DNA of 64,000 nucleotides from Gracilibacillus salinarum. GTDB lineage: Bacteria; Bacillota; Bacilli; Bacillales; Amphibacillaceae. Of the stretch, positions 25,211 to 33,612 are shown piece by piece (the stretch's first letter is position 1; every line of letters begins with the position of its first letter). A program made the position numbers and the translations under genes. The stretch covers positions 3,978,001 through 4,042,000 of the forward strand of contig NZ_CP095071.1 of NCBI RefSeq assembly GCF_022919575.1. The letters are read 5' to 3'. The notes beneath the pieces were generated by a model, which saw only the letters and a list, made by a program, of their open reading frames with translations, was not told the DNA's origin and did not search any database.

Positions 25211-26218
25211 TTATTCTCCAAATAATTGGTTAAATTGTTCTTTGTCTAGCTCGCGGTTTTGATAGAGTTCGTTGATGTCTGCTTCCAGTACACTCATTTC
25301 TTCGATGGTTTTCAAACCTTTTGGTGCAGAAACACCTTCTCTGATTGGGGTGTAACCAATTTCTGCTGCTAATTCTTGTCCTTCCTGTGATAAGACAAAA
25401 TCAACAAATGCTTTGGCGGCAGGCTGATTGTCTGTTTTTTGCATAATACCAATTGGTTCCGTGATCACGGGTACGCCTTCATCAGGATAAACAAGCTTGA
25501 CCGGTGATCCGTCTGCTTCTGCACGAGCGACAATGAAGTCGACGACCATACCATAGGATTTCTCACCATTTGCGACTGCTTTTAACACATCGCCATTCCC
25601 TTGCGTGATCATTGGTTCATTTGCTTTGACATTCTCATAGAATTTCCAACCAAACTCATCATTACGAGTCAGGACGCCCAAATTGTAGGCAGCCGCCCCG
25701 GAATAAAGCGGGCTGGGCATGACCACTTGACCTGATGAATCTGCGTCTGTCAACGCCGTCCATGATGTCGGCATTTCGCTTACTTTTTCACTGTTCACTA
25801 CTAAAGCAGTGGACATTACTTTTGTTCCGGTATACATACCGTCAGGATCGACAAATGATTCAGGAATTTGCTCGGCCTCATCAGACTTGTATTCCAGTAA
25901 CATCTCTTGCTTCTTTAAACTTTCAAATGTGACAGAATCTGCGACTAATAACACATCTGCCTGGACTTCGCCTGCTTGTTTTTCGGCTTGGACCTTGCTG
26001 ATGACTTCTTCTGTACCAGAGCGATATACCGTTACATTCACATCCGGGTAGTGCTCATTGAAAGCAGAAATCAATTTCTCCGCATCTGCGTCGGGCTGGG
26101 AGGTGTAGAAGTTTAGTTCACCGGAAACACTGCTTGCGTTACCTTCTTGAGCTTGTCCACATCCAGCTAAAAGAGTGAAAATAGTAATGAGTAAAAATAA
26201 AAATTTAATTTTTGACAT
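25211..26218 (-). CDS. ABC importer substrate-binding lipoprotein, FbpA/AfuA-like
   Basis: A 335-residue binding protein with a lipoprotein signal (LLAGCGQ, Cys20 lipidated). The periplasmic-type fold has FYTSQPDADAEKLISAFNEH and VYRSGTEEVISKVQAE, as in iron(III)-binding FbpA/FutA and sugar-phosphate AfuA. The tyrosine pair that binds iron in FbpA is not obvious; the region reads YSGAAAYNLG. Together with Pho-box-like repeats upstream, a phosphorus-containing substrate is as likely as iron. AAAGGAGG precedes the ATG. Confidence 0.88.
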   Translation of the reverse strand: MSKIKFLFLLITIFTLLAGCGQAQEGNASSVSGELNFYTSQPDADAEKLISAFNEHYPDVNVTVYRSGTEEVISKVQAEKQAGEVQADVLLVADSVTFESLKKQEMLLEYKSDEAEQIPESFVDPDGMYTGTKVMSTALVVNSEKVSEMPTSWTALTDADSSGQVVMPSPLYSGAAAYNLGVLTRNDEFGWKFYENVKANEPMITQGNGDVLKAVANGEKSYGMVVDFIVARAEADGSPVKLVYPDEGVPVITEPIGIMQKTDNQPAAKAFVDFVLSQEGQELAAEIGYTPIREGVSAPKGLKTIEEMSVLEADINELYQNRELDKEQFNQLFGE

Positions 26219-26261
26219 GGAAAATGCCTCCTTTGGTTGGTGGTATTACTGCCACTCATTA

Positions 26262-26289
26262 TGACAAATGAATGTTAAGTTGGTTTTAA
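26262..26289 (-). promoter_or_regulatory. Possible Pho box upstream of the ABC importer
   Basis: On the minus strand TTAAAA (26284-26289), TTAACA (26273-26278) and TTGTCA (26262-26267) begin exactly 11 bp apart. This is the spacing of PhoP direct repeats in B. subtilis (TT(A/T/C)A(C/T)A). The third is a poor match. A CATAAT hexamer overlaps the last repeat. Confidence 0.45.
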
Positions 26290-26330
26290 CTAAAGTTATG
26301 TTTTGATGAAGAGTTTGTAAATTGAAGCAA

Positions 26331-26364
26331 AAAACGCAAGGAATCAAGTGATTCCTTGCGTTTT
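26331..26364 (-). terminator. Rho-independent terminator of the deacetylase gene
   Basis: AAAACGCAAGGAATC/GATTCCTTGCGTTTT with a four-base loop, directly after the stop codon at 26363. A and T runs on both sides allow use in both directions. Confidence 0.95.
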
Positions 26365-27778
26365 AATCATTTAACTGAGAAACGGTAACGGTATAATAGC
26401 CTTCTTTTTTTAAATAGGCAGCGACCTTCTTAAATCCTTCTACAGTGGTCGAATGGATATCGTGCATGAGAATAATTGAACCATCTTCGATATTATCCTT
26501 TACCACTTCCAGAATGGCGTCTGGATCATGGGACTTCCAGTCTTCTGTATCGATCGTCCATAGTGTAGATTCTTGATCTACTACGCTTCGGACATTGTCA
26601 TTAATTGCTCCGTATGGCGGACGGAATGCGGTCGGAGCTTCGCCAGTTGCCTTTTTGATCATATCTGCAGTAGATTGCACTTCTTCCTTAATTTCTGTTG
26701 TGCCTAACGTTGTTAAGTCTTTGTGGTGCCAGGTGTGATTACCGATTTCGTGACCTCTTTTTGCTACTTCTTTGGCAATATCGGGATAGAAATCCACACG
26801 ACTTCCGAGCATGAAAAATGTGGCTTTCATCTCATATTCTTCGAGAATATTGAGGATTTTTAACGTGTTTTCAGGGTGTGGTCCATCGTCAAAGGTAATC
26901 GCTACTTTTTTAGCATCATCCGGAATCTCTGACTCTGTTGTATCCCCGTTATCTTCACTGTCGCCTTCTTCTGGCTCTGTTGGTTTCTCTTGTTCTTCTG
27001 ATTCATCTTCTTCTATTTTGAGTTTATCCTTCCACTCTTTCGAAATGATACCTTTTATATCATTTAACGGAATGCGGATGACAGGTCTTCCTGCTGCACC
27101 TGCCGTAACCTGATATTCATTAAAGATGAAGACCAGGTGATCTTCTTCGATGTACATGTTGGAGAATGTATTGGACTCATCATACAACCATTTATGTAAT
27201 TCTTCTTCAAAGAAAAAGTCTTGGTAATCTTCAGATTGCATAAAGCCTTGTTTGAGCTGCTCGTACAATTGATCTTTGTTTTCTGTTGTATTGTCAATGA
27301 TCTCATTTTGTTTAATAAATTGGCCTTTTTCCATATCTACCAGATAGACGTTGGAATCCTGTTGCATATTTGCTCCGCCTGAGTAAGTATCTTTGTAAAA
27401 TACAATAGAATACAAGTTGTCTTGTATCGGATAAATATCAAATGATAAAGAAAATGATGCTGGCCTTTTTTCTAACCATTTAGGGTCTTTATCTTTTAAA
27501 TCAGTAAAAAAATTCTCCTCTGATTTCTGTACATATGCAGCAATTTCATCATCTAGTTTAGCAATATTAAATATAGGATAGTGTGTGGCTGATCTGTACG
27601 TGTCATCATATGCAACGTCTGTGATAATATCGACTCCTTCGTACTTCGAGTGGGTAATGATTTCTTCTTTGTTTTGCTTTTGTTGATCTTTTTGAAAAAC
27701 AGTCATAAATAAGATTACAAGGATGATGATAAGTATGATACCAATAAAAATCATCATTCTCTTAGATGTCGATTTCAT
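26363..27778 (-). CDS. pdaC: PdaC-like polysaccharide deacetylase
   Basis: A 471-residue membrane-anchored enzyme: one N-terminal membrane helix (about 9-27), a DUF4163/DUF3298 region (about 50-235), an acidic linker, then a NodB (CE4) domain. The NodB motifs are ITFDDGPH, GNHTWHH, FRPPYG, DTEDWKSHD and LMHDIH, with the metal-binding Asp and two His. B. subtilis PdaC has the same order and deacetylates peptidoglycan N-acetylmuramic acid, which raises lysozyme resistance. The ATG at 27778 is preferred (AGAGGTGAC upstream). Confidence 0.9.
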   Translation of the reverse strand: MKSTSKRMMIFIGIILIIILVILFMTVFQKDQQKQNKEEIITHSKYEGVDIITDVAYDDTYRSATHYPIFNIAKLDDEIAAYVQKSEENFFTDLKDKDPKWLEKRPASFSLSFDIYPIQDNLYSIVFYKDTYSGGANMQQDSNVYLVDMEKGQFIKQNEIIDNTTENKDQLYEQLKQGFMQSEDYQDFFFEEELHKWLYDESNTFSNMYIEEDHLVFIFNEYQVTAGAAGRPVIRIPLNDIKGIISKEWKDKLKIEEDESEEQEKPTEPEEGDSEDNGDTTESEIPDDAKKVAITFDDGPHPENTLKILNILEEYEMKATFFMLGSRVDFYPDIAKEVAKRGHEIGNHTWHHKDLTTLGTTEIKEEVQSTADMIKKATGEAPTAFRPPYGAINDNVRSVVDQESTLWTIDTEDWKSHDPDAILEVVKDNIEDGSIILMHDIHSTTVEGFKKVAAYLKKEGYYTVTVSQLND

Positions 27779-27974
27779 GCAAGTCACCTCTAAAATTTTT
27801 TAATCACAAGTGTATATTTTAAACGCTTATTGCATTGGAAAGCAAGTAGAGTACAGAGAAGCAAGTAATAAAAGAGTATCAGTTGTGACAACTTCGATCG
27901 TTTATTCAATGCACCAACTGAAAGAACGGAGAGACAGAAGATGGATAGATAACAAAATATTTAAAAAGAAATCC

Positions 27975-28005
27975 TTGACTTATAGTTAACTCTAAGGTCT
28001 ACGAT
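27975..28005 (+). promoter_or_regulatory. MerR-type promoter of the aldo/keto reductase
   Basis: TTGACT (27975-27980), a 19-bp spacer and TACGAT (28000-28005). The spacer holds a dyad centred on GTTAAC (CTTATAGTTAACTCTAAG). A long 19-bp spacer with a central dyad is the mark of MerR-activated promoters. It closely matches the site at 61795. The rest of 27788-28095 shows nothing. Confidence 0.85.
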
Positions 28006-28095
28006 GATTATAGTAATTAATTTTAACGGAGTACGACATGTACTTCATTGATTTTTTTCTATTAAAAGCAACGAATACAAAAGGAGATGCTATAA

Positions 28096-28962
28096 ATGAT
28101 GTTAAACGAAAATTATACACTGGCGAATGGTGTCGAGATTCCTAAATTAGGTCTTGGCACGTGGATGATCGAGAATCAGGGTGTTGCACAGGCGGTAGTG
28201 GAGGCTGTCAAAATCGGATATCGTCATATTGACACAGCGCAGGCATATGAGAACGAAAGTGGTGTCGGCGAAGGAATTAGAGCATGTGGTGTAAATAGAG
28301 AAGATCTGTTTATTACCACAAAGCTTGCTGCTGAGGTGAAATCCTATGAAGAAGCTGTTGCAGCAATTGATCAGTCATTGGAAACAATGGGACTTGATTA
28401 TCTGGATATGATGATTATTCACAGTCCACAGCCATGGATGGAGTTCCGTGAAGAAGATCGTTATTTCGAAGGAAATCGTGAAGCGTGGAGAGCGCTTGAA
28501 GAAGCATACCAAGCAGGAAAACTTCGTGCTATCGGTGTTTCAAACTTTGAAAAAGAGGATCTGGATAACATTCTTCAAAACTGCACTGTCAAACCAATGG
28601 TCAATCAGATCTTGGCGCATATAAGTAACACGCCACAAGACTTGATCAGCTATATCCAGGAACAAGACATTCTTGTAGAAGCTTATTCTCCGATTGCCCA
28701 TGGTGAACTGTTCAAAAATCAACAAGTATTAGACATTGCAGACAAATACGGTGTTTCCGTACCACAGTTAAGTATTCGATATGATTTACAACTGGGACTT
28801 CTTCCGTTACCTAAAACGGGCAATCCAGCGCACATGAAAAACAATGCCGATGTAGACTTTATTATTTCAGATGAGGATATGGAGTTCCTGAAAAATATTG
28901 AGCGTATTAAAGATTATGGTGAGGCTAGTGTAATGCCGGTATTTGGTGGAAAGCTGAAGTAA
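28096..28962 (+). CDS. Aldo/keto reductase
   Basis: A 288-residue NADPH-dependent reductase of the AKR5-type group. The catalytic tetrad is Asp and Tyr in HIDTAQAYENE, Lys in FITTKLA and His in MIIHSPQP; ending signatures are VSNFEKEDL and LPLPKTGNP. Such enzymes reduce methylglyoxal and other toxic aldehydes. The MerR-type promoter upstream suggests induction by aldehydes or electrophiles. AAAGGAGATG precedes tandem ATG codons at 28096 and 28099. Confidence 0.94.
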   Translation: MMLNENYTLANGVEIPKLGLGTWMIENQGVAQAVVEAVKIGYRHIDTAQAYENESGVGEGIRACGVNREDLFITTKLAAEVKSYEEAVAAIDQSLETMGLDYLDMMIIHSPQPWMEFREEDRYFEGNREAWRALEEAYQAGKLRAIGVSNFEKEDLDNILQNCTVKPMVNQILAHISNTPQDLISYIQEQDILVEAYSPIAHGELFKNQQVLDIADKYGVSVPQLSIRYDLQLGLLPLPKTGNPAHMKNNADVDFIISDEDMEFLKNIERIKDYGEASVMPVFGGKLK

Positions 28963-28980
28963 ATAATTAGCGTTTAAGGG

Positions 28981-29010
28981 AAAAGCACAGGATGAGCCTG
29001 TGCTTTTTTT
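28981..29010 (+). terminator. Rho-independent terminator
   Basis: AAAAGCACAGG/CCTGTGCTTTTTTT with a five-base loop, 18 bases after the aldo/keto reductase. Confidence 0.95.
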
Positions 29011-29042
29011 ATGCTGAACAGGTGGTGGCCACTTTTTAAAAA

Positions 29043-29174
29043 AAACGGCGCTAATCGTCTGTAAGACTCCCACTTCACGCTTCGAGTATAAGTGGAAGTG
29101 TTAACACACCCTGATAAGTTTCGCTAATGTTCAGCGGGGGTCAAAAACCCCCACTGATCAAAGTCTCACTTTAT
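29043..29174 (+). mobile_element. Family-1 structured element, copy C (about 132 bp)
   Basis: It has CGGCGCTAATCGTCTGTAAG at the left, CCTGATAAGTTTCGCTAA in the middle, the subterminal hairpin TCAGCGGGGGT/CCCCCACTGA, and the right end AGTCTCACTTTAT. The left boundary is blurred by an A run. From its end to the next repeat at 29461 no gene is visible. Confidence 0.85.
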
Positions 29175-29460
29175 GTGAAGCTTTTAAATTACTTCTAATT
29201 TCAACGATTTCAAACGGCACCTTTTTCTCACTTTCATTGATTATAGTAATGAGAAGTATCCTATTTATTCTATCGCAACACCAATCAGAATGTAACGAGA
29301 TATCGTAGATGATCAGCGGGAGCCATACCGATGCCCTCTAGTAGAGGAAAAGTAAAAATTTTTAAATCATTCATGACGGACAATTTTCGTATTAAGATAT
29401 AATAAGTGTATAATGGGATTAGAAAAAACAACCAGAAGGAATATTGTTAATATTTAACGA

Positions 29461-29580
29461 TAGGAAAGTATTAAATTTTAGCAATGAAGAAGCTCGATGT
29501 AATGAAAATTTAAGTTGTACCCAAGTATAAGAAATACTACGATACTCGTTAAAACGAGGCGAATGCCGATTTTTTTAACC
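29461..29580 (+). repeat. Family-2 hairpin repeat, copy b
   Basis: It starts TAGGAAAGTATTAAATTTTAGC and contains GAAGAAGCTCGATGTAATG, CCAAGTATAAGAAA and ACGAGGCGAATGCCGATTTT, matching the copies at 37850 and 62971. It lies just upstream of the toxin-antitoxin pair. (First motif listed is 29462-29483.). Confidence 0.85.
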
Positions 29581-29632
29581 TATTACCATAAAAAATTATG
29601 TGTCTGACTATAGTAGAAAAAGGAGTGAACCC

Positions 29633-30004
29633 ATGGATGAAATGAAAGAAATTCGTTGGAAACAAAGATTTGAGAACTTCGAGAAATCCTTTAAGCTCTT
29701 AGAAAAATACGCTAGTATGAGCATTTCAACTGAATTAGAACGTGCAGGCATTATTCAATTTTTTGAGACTACTTTTGAATTGGCTTGGAAATTGTTGAAG
29801 GATTATTTGGAGGCGGAGGGCTTAGTTGCGAAAAGCCCAAGAGAATCGATTAAACAAGCATTTCAAGCTGAGATCATCGAGGATGGTCACCTATGGATGG
29901 AGGCATTATCCAAGCGGAGTTTAACAACACATACTTATGATCAAGAGTTGGCTGAGAAACTGGTTGTAGAAATACAAGAGCAATTTCTACCGATTCTGAA
30001 ATAA
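29633..30004 (+). CDS. hepT: HepT-like HEPN toxin
   Basis: A 123-residue all-helical HEPN protein of the HI0074 group. The RNase motif R-x4-H-x-Y is intact as RSLTTHTY (Arg95, His100, Tyr102); in HepT of Shewanella the tyrosine of this motif is adenylylated by the partner MntA to switch the toxin off. The ATG at 29633 follows AGGAGTG; a longer in-frame start at 29600 has no site. The MntA-type gene follows after 32 bases. The predicted action is cleavage of RNA, probably tRNA. Confidence 0.88.
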   Translation: MDEMKEIRWKQRFENFEKSFKLLEKYASMSISTELERAGIIQFFETTFELAWKLLKDYLEAEGLVAKSPRESIKQAFQAEIIEDGHLWMEALSKRSLTTHTYDQELAEKLVVEIQEQFLPILK

Positions 30005-30036
30005 TTGTATGACAAATTATTAAAGGAAAGATATTG

Positions 30037-30339
30037 ATGTTTGGATTAATTGAAAAAGATTTACGCTATATAAACGATGCGTTAGAAAAATTTGAGGAAA
30101 TCGAATACGGTATTATCTTTGGAAGCAGAGCAATGGGAAATTATAAAAAAGGCTCAGATATTGATATTGCAATCAAAGGAAAAAATATTACTTCAGATAC
30201 GCTGTTTAAATTATCTGATCTACTGAATGAAGTATATCCGTTGCCATATTACTTTGATCTTCTTCATTATGAATCGATCGCAAATAAGAAGCTGATACAA
30301 CATATTAATAAAGAAGGAAAGGTCATTTATGAAGGATGA
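30037..30339 (+). CDS. mntA: MntA-like nucleotidyltransferase antitoxin
   Basis: A 100-residue minimal nucleotidyltransferase. The catalytic motif G-S-x10-D-x-D is complete (GSRAMGNYKKGSDIDIA). It should transfer AMP to the tyrosine of the HEPN toxin encoded upstream. The ATG at 30037 is chosen behind AAAGGAAAG, one codon after an in-frame TTG. A strong terminator follows after 13 bases, closing a two-gene operon. Confidence 0.88.
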   Translation: MFGLIEKDLRYINDALEKFEEIEYGIIFGSRAMGNYKKGSDIDIAIKGKNITSDTLFKLSDLLNEVYPLPYYFDLLHYESIANKKLIQHINKEGKVIYEG

Positions 30340-30352
30340 CGATGAAAAACAT

Positions 30353-30386
30353 AAGAACACGTTGACCATCTTGTCAACGTGTTCTT
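30353..30386 (+). terminator. Rho-independent terminator of the toxin-antitoxin operon
   Basis: A perfect 14-bp stem AAGAACACGTTGAC/GTCAACGTGTTCTT with a six-base loop. Confidence 0.92.
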
Positions 30387-30524
30387 GTTATATTTAGAAA
30401 GGCAGAATTGTCATTTTATGTTAATGTAAAAAAGGAGATTGATAGCAGTAAAAATAGTGTAGAGATGAATATTTTATTCTTTGTAATACAAGTCTCGCCA
30501 ACGCAAAGTAAATGAGCAATCCAA

Positions 30525-30890
30525 AAATTTTTACATAGCAAAGGAACCTAGAACGTAAATATTCGTATCTTTTGGAAAGAAAGGAGCCAAAAGTGGGAAG
30601 CAGTGACCAGAGATTTGTATCGTTTAGCGAGAAAGGAACCAAAAGTGGGAAGCAGCGAGCAGCGATTTGTAGCGTTTAACGAGAAAGGAGCCAAAAGTGG
30701 GAAGCAGCGAGCAGCGATTTGTAGCGTTTAACGAGAAAGGAGTCAAAAGTGGGAAGCAGCGAGCAGCGATTTGTAGCGTTTAACTAGAAAGGAGCCAAAA
30801 GCGGGAAGCAGTGACCAAAGATTTGTATCGTTTAGCTAGAAAGGAACCAAAAGTGAGGAGTGTCCACCAGAGATTTGTATCCTTTAAAAA
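30525..30890. repeat. 52-bp tandem repeat array, six units
   Basis: Units begin at 30577, 30629, 30681, 30733, 30785 and 30837, each exactly 52 bp after the last, with a degenerate unit before them. The unit reads roughly GAGAAAGGAGCCAAAAG, TGGGAAGCAGCGAGCAGC, GATTTGTAGCGTTTAAC. The middle units are nearly identical. There are no unique spacers. The period is not a multiple of three, so it is not a protein repeat. Confidence 0.95.
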
Positions 30891-30976
30891 TAAACTGATG
30901 AAAATCCAGATAATTTGTAACGTTTTCTTTTATACATACACTTACAAAGTGAACCCTCTCGAAAGGAGGTACGTAA

Positions 30977-31483
30977 TTGGATGAGTTTAAGCAGTTGTAT
31001 ATTAAATATGAAAAACAGATTTATAGATATTTATTCTACTTATCAGGCAACAAATACATAGCAGAAGAATTGACGCAGGAAACATTTCTCAGAGCTTTTA
31101 AATCTATTTACAGTTTTAAAGGTCGCAGCAAACTATCTACCTGGCTATTTCAAATTGCCAAATATACCTTTTATAACTATTTGAAAAAACATAAGAATGT
31201 GGAAAGTGCTGCTGACATCTCGGCATTAGAAAATGACCCTTCCAATAAGGAAACGCCAGAAGATATCTATTTAAAGAAAGAAAATGCGATGACTTTGTTA
31301 ACCGCTATCAAGAAGTTGAAACAACCACAGCAAGAGGTTGTTATCCTGCGTCTGTACAGCGAATTGAACTTTAAAGAAATCGGGGAAATCATGGACCAGT
31401 CAGATAAATGGGCAAGGGTGAATTTTTACAGGGCAAAAAACAGACTCGCTACAATGATCAATGGAGGTGATGCAGATGAATAA
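30977..31483 (+). CDS. ECF-type RNA polymerase sigma factor
   Basis: A 168-residue group-4 sigma factor. Region 2 (YLSGNKYIAEELTQETFLRA, then FKGRSKLSTWLFQIAKYTF) and region 4 (LKQPQQEVVILRLYSELNFK, then EIGEIMDQS) are clear. The start is TTG after AAAGGAGGT. The overlapping gene encodes a zinc-finger anti-sigma factor. A TGTAACG hexamer at 30916 could be part of an autoregulated ECF promoter, with no clear -10. Confidence 0.93.
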   Translation: MDEFKQLYIKYEKQIYRYLFYLSGNKYIAEELTQETFLRAFKSIYSFKGRSKLSTWLFQIAKYTFYNYLKKHKNVESAADISALENDPSNKETPEDIYLKKENAMTLLTAIKKLKQPQQEVVILRLYSELNFKEIGEIMDQSDKWARVNFYRAKNRLATMINGGDADE

Positions 31484-31865
31484 ATGCGAAATTGTGAAGG
31501 ATTTAATTCCGATGTATGTTGAAAAACTTACAAGTGAAGACAGCAATCAGTTTATTGAAGAGCATCTTCACTCTTGCGAAGAATGCAGCCGTTTTCTTAA
31601 AAATGCTGAAGGTGATCTACCTAGGGATGAATTCCTTGATGATGAACCGGATGACAGGAAGCTGATAAAAGGTGTGAAGCGTCGAATCAATCATATGATA
31701 ATAATTGCTGTTTTAATCGGTATTGTTATTGGGCTAGTCATTTCCTTGCGAATCTTTAGTTTTTGGTTAGTTGCCATCGTCACATTTTTGCTATTTATCT
31801 ACTTTTTGATTTATTTTATGAACAGGTATTACGAATTGAAAAATAAGAAGGAGGGTAAAAAATGA
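31476..31865 (+). CDS. Anti-sigma factor with zf-HC2 domain
   Basis: A 129-residue membrane protein. The N-terminal zinc-binding anti-sigma motif is H-x3-C-x2-C (HLHSCEEC, near residue 35), followed by a cytosolic segment and two adjacent membrane helices (about 70-115). It should hold the sigma factor at the membrane. The ATG at 31476 follows GGAGGTGATG and overlaps the sigma gene by eight bases; the ATG at 31461 is less well placed. Confidence 0.9.
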   Translation: MNKCEIVKDLIPMYVEKLTSEDSNQFIEEHLHSCEECSRFLKNAEGDLPRDEFLDDEPDDRKLIKGVKRRINHMIIIAVLIGIVIGLVISLRIFSFWLVAIVTFLLFIYFLIYFMNRYYELKNKKEGKK

Positions 31866-32182
31866 TCGATTGGGGTTTGTTTAATGTAGGCAGTCTCTTA
31901 CTTGGACTTGTTGCCTGGATAATTCCAGTTATTAATCTCGTGCGATATAAAAACAATGACTACAGGAATTGGGGCGTACTTGCCGTTATCAGCATCAGTG
32001 CCTGTGCGATTTCGTTATATTTCCAGATAGTCTATCATTATCATCTGGTTGACATCGAGGATTGGTCTGCTTTAATGGATACAAGCGGAGCGGTGGTTCG
32101 GGTAGGGGGAGTGCTTCTTATCGTAACACTTTTATTGAATGCTATTACTGCGATTTTATGTCGTGACAGATCGGCAAAATAA
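31862..32182 (+). CDS. Membrane protein of the sigma-factor operon
   Basis: A 106-residue protein with three hydrophobic segments (about 9-27, 39-58 and 78-99). It overlaps the anti-sigma gene by four bases (ATGA), so it is translated with it. It may help sense the envelope signal or form part of the anti-sigma complex. The family is not recognised. Confidence 0.7.
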   Translation: MIDWGLFNVGSLLLGLVAWIIPVINLVRYKNNDYRNWGVLAVISISACAISLYFQIVYHYHLVDIEDWSALMDTSGAVVRVGGVLLIVTLLLNAITAILCRDRSAK

Positions 32183-32263
32183 AATGAAAAAATCCAAGCA
32201 AAGGGAAGGGCTACACGCCCGTCTTTCCCTTTGCCAAAATGAAATGACATGCAAGAGGTAATG

Positions 32264-32662
32264 CTATAATTGGTTGTACCATTCTTCATCAACAGGCTCC
32301 AGCCACTCGGTTTCGCCCGGAGTCATTGCCAGGTGGACGAACCAGCTATCCTTTGTTGCACCATGCCAGTGTTTTACATGTGGTGGGATATTTACAACAT
32401 CTCCGGTTTTAAGCAGCTGGGCTTGTTCGCCTTCCTTCTGATACCAGCCCTCACCACCGGTAACCAGCAATACTTGGCCAACCTTATGGGAGTGCCAGCT
32501 GTTCCGTGATTTCGGGGCAAAGGTTACATTGCCTATCGCGCTATTGAGAGGTGCTTCATCAGTGAATACCATTTGCAAATAAGCATCACCGATAAAATGG
32601 TCTGATTCCACTTTTTCTCCCAATGGAAAAATAGTGCTGTTCTTTAACGATTCGTTTTTCAT
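32264..32662 (-). CDS. Cupin domain protein
   Basis: A 132-residue single-cupin beta barrel. Motif 1 is SWHSHKVGQVLLVTGGEGWY, with two histidines and a later glutamate position, and motif 2 is GDVVNIPPHVKHWHGA, so a metal site is likely. It is the second gene after the carboxymuconolactone decarboxylase-like gene, 19 bases apart, behind one MerR-type promoter. Pairs of this kind are widespread in MerR-controlled stress loci; the reaction is unknown. Confidence 0.9.
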   Translation of the reverse strand: MKNESLKNSTIFPLGEKVESDHFIGDAYLQMVFTDEAPLNSAIGNVTFAPKSRNSWHSHKVGQVLLVTGGEGWYQKEGEQAQLLKTGDVVNIPPHVKHWHGATKDSWFVHLAMTPGETEWLEPVDEEWYNQL

Positions 32663-32681
32663 CTTCTATTCCTTCTTTCTG

Positions 32682-33002
32682 TTAGTCTTGAAAAATTTCT
32701 TTTGCAAGGTTAAATGCCGACCATGCTTTGGGCCATCCTGTATAAAAAGACAGGTGGGTAATTATTTCGGCAATTTCCTCTTTGGTTACGCCGTTTTCCT
32801 TCGCTTTGTGAAGATGGGGCGTTAACTGCTCGTAATTTCCTCCGGCGATTAATGCGGATACGGTAATCATACTTCGATCTCGAGGGGACAGTTCTTTCTC
32901 TCTGGACCAGACTTCTCCAAATAAAACATCATCGTTCAGTTCTGCGAATTTTGGTGCGAATTCTCCTAATAGTTCGCGACCAGCGGTTTGTTTTTCTGCC
33001 AA
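32682..33002 (-). CDS. Carboxymuconolactone decarboxylase family protein
   Basis: A 106-residue helical protein of the CMD/AhpD superfamily (SPRDRSMITVSALIAGGNYE, then HLHKAKENGVTKEEIAEII and FYTGWPKAWSA). The CxxC of true AhpD peroxidases is missing, so it is closer to gamma-carboxymuconolactone decarboxylase-like proteins. The start is TTG behind GGAGGG. It is the first gene of the cupin operon under a MerR-type promoter. Confidence 0.92.
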   Translation of the reverse strand: MAEKQTAGRELLGEFAPKFAELNDDVLFGEVWSREKELSPRDRSMITVSALIAGGNYEQLTPHLHKAKENGVTKEEIAEIITHLSFYTGWPKAWSAFNLAKEIFQD

Positions 33003-33043
33003 TTTTAATTCCCTCCAATTCTGTATAAGTAGTTACAAGGAAA

Positions 33044-33074
33044 AGTATAGACCTTAAAGTATACTTTAAGACAA
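33044..33074 (-). promoter_or_regulatory. MerR-type promoter of the CMD-cupin operon
   Basis: On the minus strand TTGTCT (33069-33074), a 19-bp spacer and TATACT (33044-33049). The perfect 18-bp palindrome CTTAAAGTATACTTTAAG fills 33053-33070. Confidence 0.9.
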
Positions 33075-33110
33075 ATGGAACGTTTTGCTCTCTTCTTTTT
33101 AGCTCAATTA

Positions 33111-33140
33111 TTGGCGCTTAACTTCAACAGCGTGTATGGT
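33111..33140 (+). promoter_or_regulatory. Possible promoter of the merR gene
   Basis: TTGGCG (33111-33116), an 18-bp spacer and TATGGT (33135-33140). The spacer contains CTTAACTTCAACAG, a weak relative of the dyads at the neighbouring promoters, so autoregulation is possible. Confidence 0.45.
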
Positions 33141-33174
33141 AAAAGGTAATAAATAGTTAGATGGGGGGATTGTT

Positions 33175-33573
33175 GTGACTTATTCTATCGGTGAGTTTGC
33201 AGAGCTTGTTGGTGTGGCGACGAGTACATTAAGGTATTATGAAAATGAAGAGTTGCTTGCGCCACAAAGGGATGAGAACAATATACGTATTTTTACAGAT
33301 GCTGATATTGGCTGGGTGCAATTTCTGCTTCATTTAAAAGATGCCGGGATGACGATGGCTGAATTAAAACAATATACAAAATGGCGTTCTATGGGGGAGG
33401 AAACCATACATGACAGGATGGAATTGCTGGAGAAACGGCAAGATCTAGTAAAACAGGATATTGAAAACCTGCAGCGTAATTTAGATATCATCAGTAGAAA
33501 ATTGGCATTTTATCATGATCAGCTGAATGGGGATAAATATGAGTTTGTGCTTTATCCGAATGAAGAAGAGTAA
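33175..33573 (+). CDS. MerR family regulator, AdhR-like
   Basis: A 132-residue activator with the N-terminal winged helix YSIGEFAELVGVATSTLRYY, then ENEELLAP, and a coiled-coil dimerisation helix (about 75-110). No cysteine is visible, so redox sensing through a thiol like that of B. subtilis AdhR is not supported; it could bind an organic ligand. The start is GTG behind GGGGGGA. It sits between divergent genes whose promoters all have the 19-bp MerR spacing and is the obvious candidate to control them. Confidence 0.92.
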   Translation: MTYSIGEFAELVGVATSTLRYYENEELLAPQRDENNIRIFTDADIGWVQFLLHLKDAGMTMAELKQYTKWRSMGEETIHDRMELLEKRQDLVKQDIENLQRNLDIISRKLAFYHDQLNGDKYEFVLYPNEEE

Positions 33574-33612
33574 AGAATGATGTGCTGCCACCTGAGCAGG
33601 GTGGCAGCCTTA

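Noticed and set aside
29043..29174. Family-1 element as an ordinary terminator or riboswitch
   Set aside because: Its position relative to genes varies, one copy lies inside a gene, and it has precise mobile-element ends.
30525..30890. Regular repeats as a CRISPR array
   Set aside because: The 52-bp units follow each other without unique spacers, and no cas gene is near.
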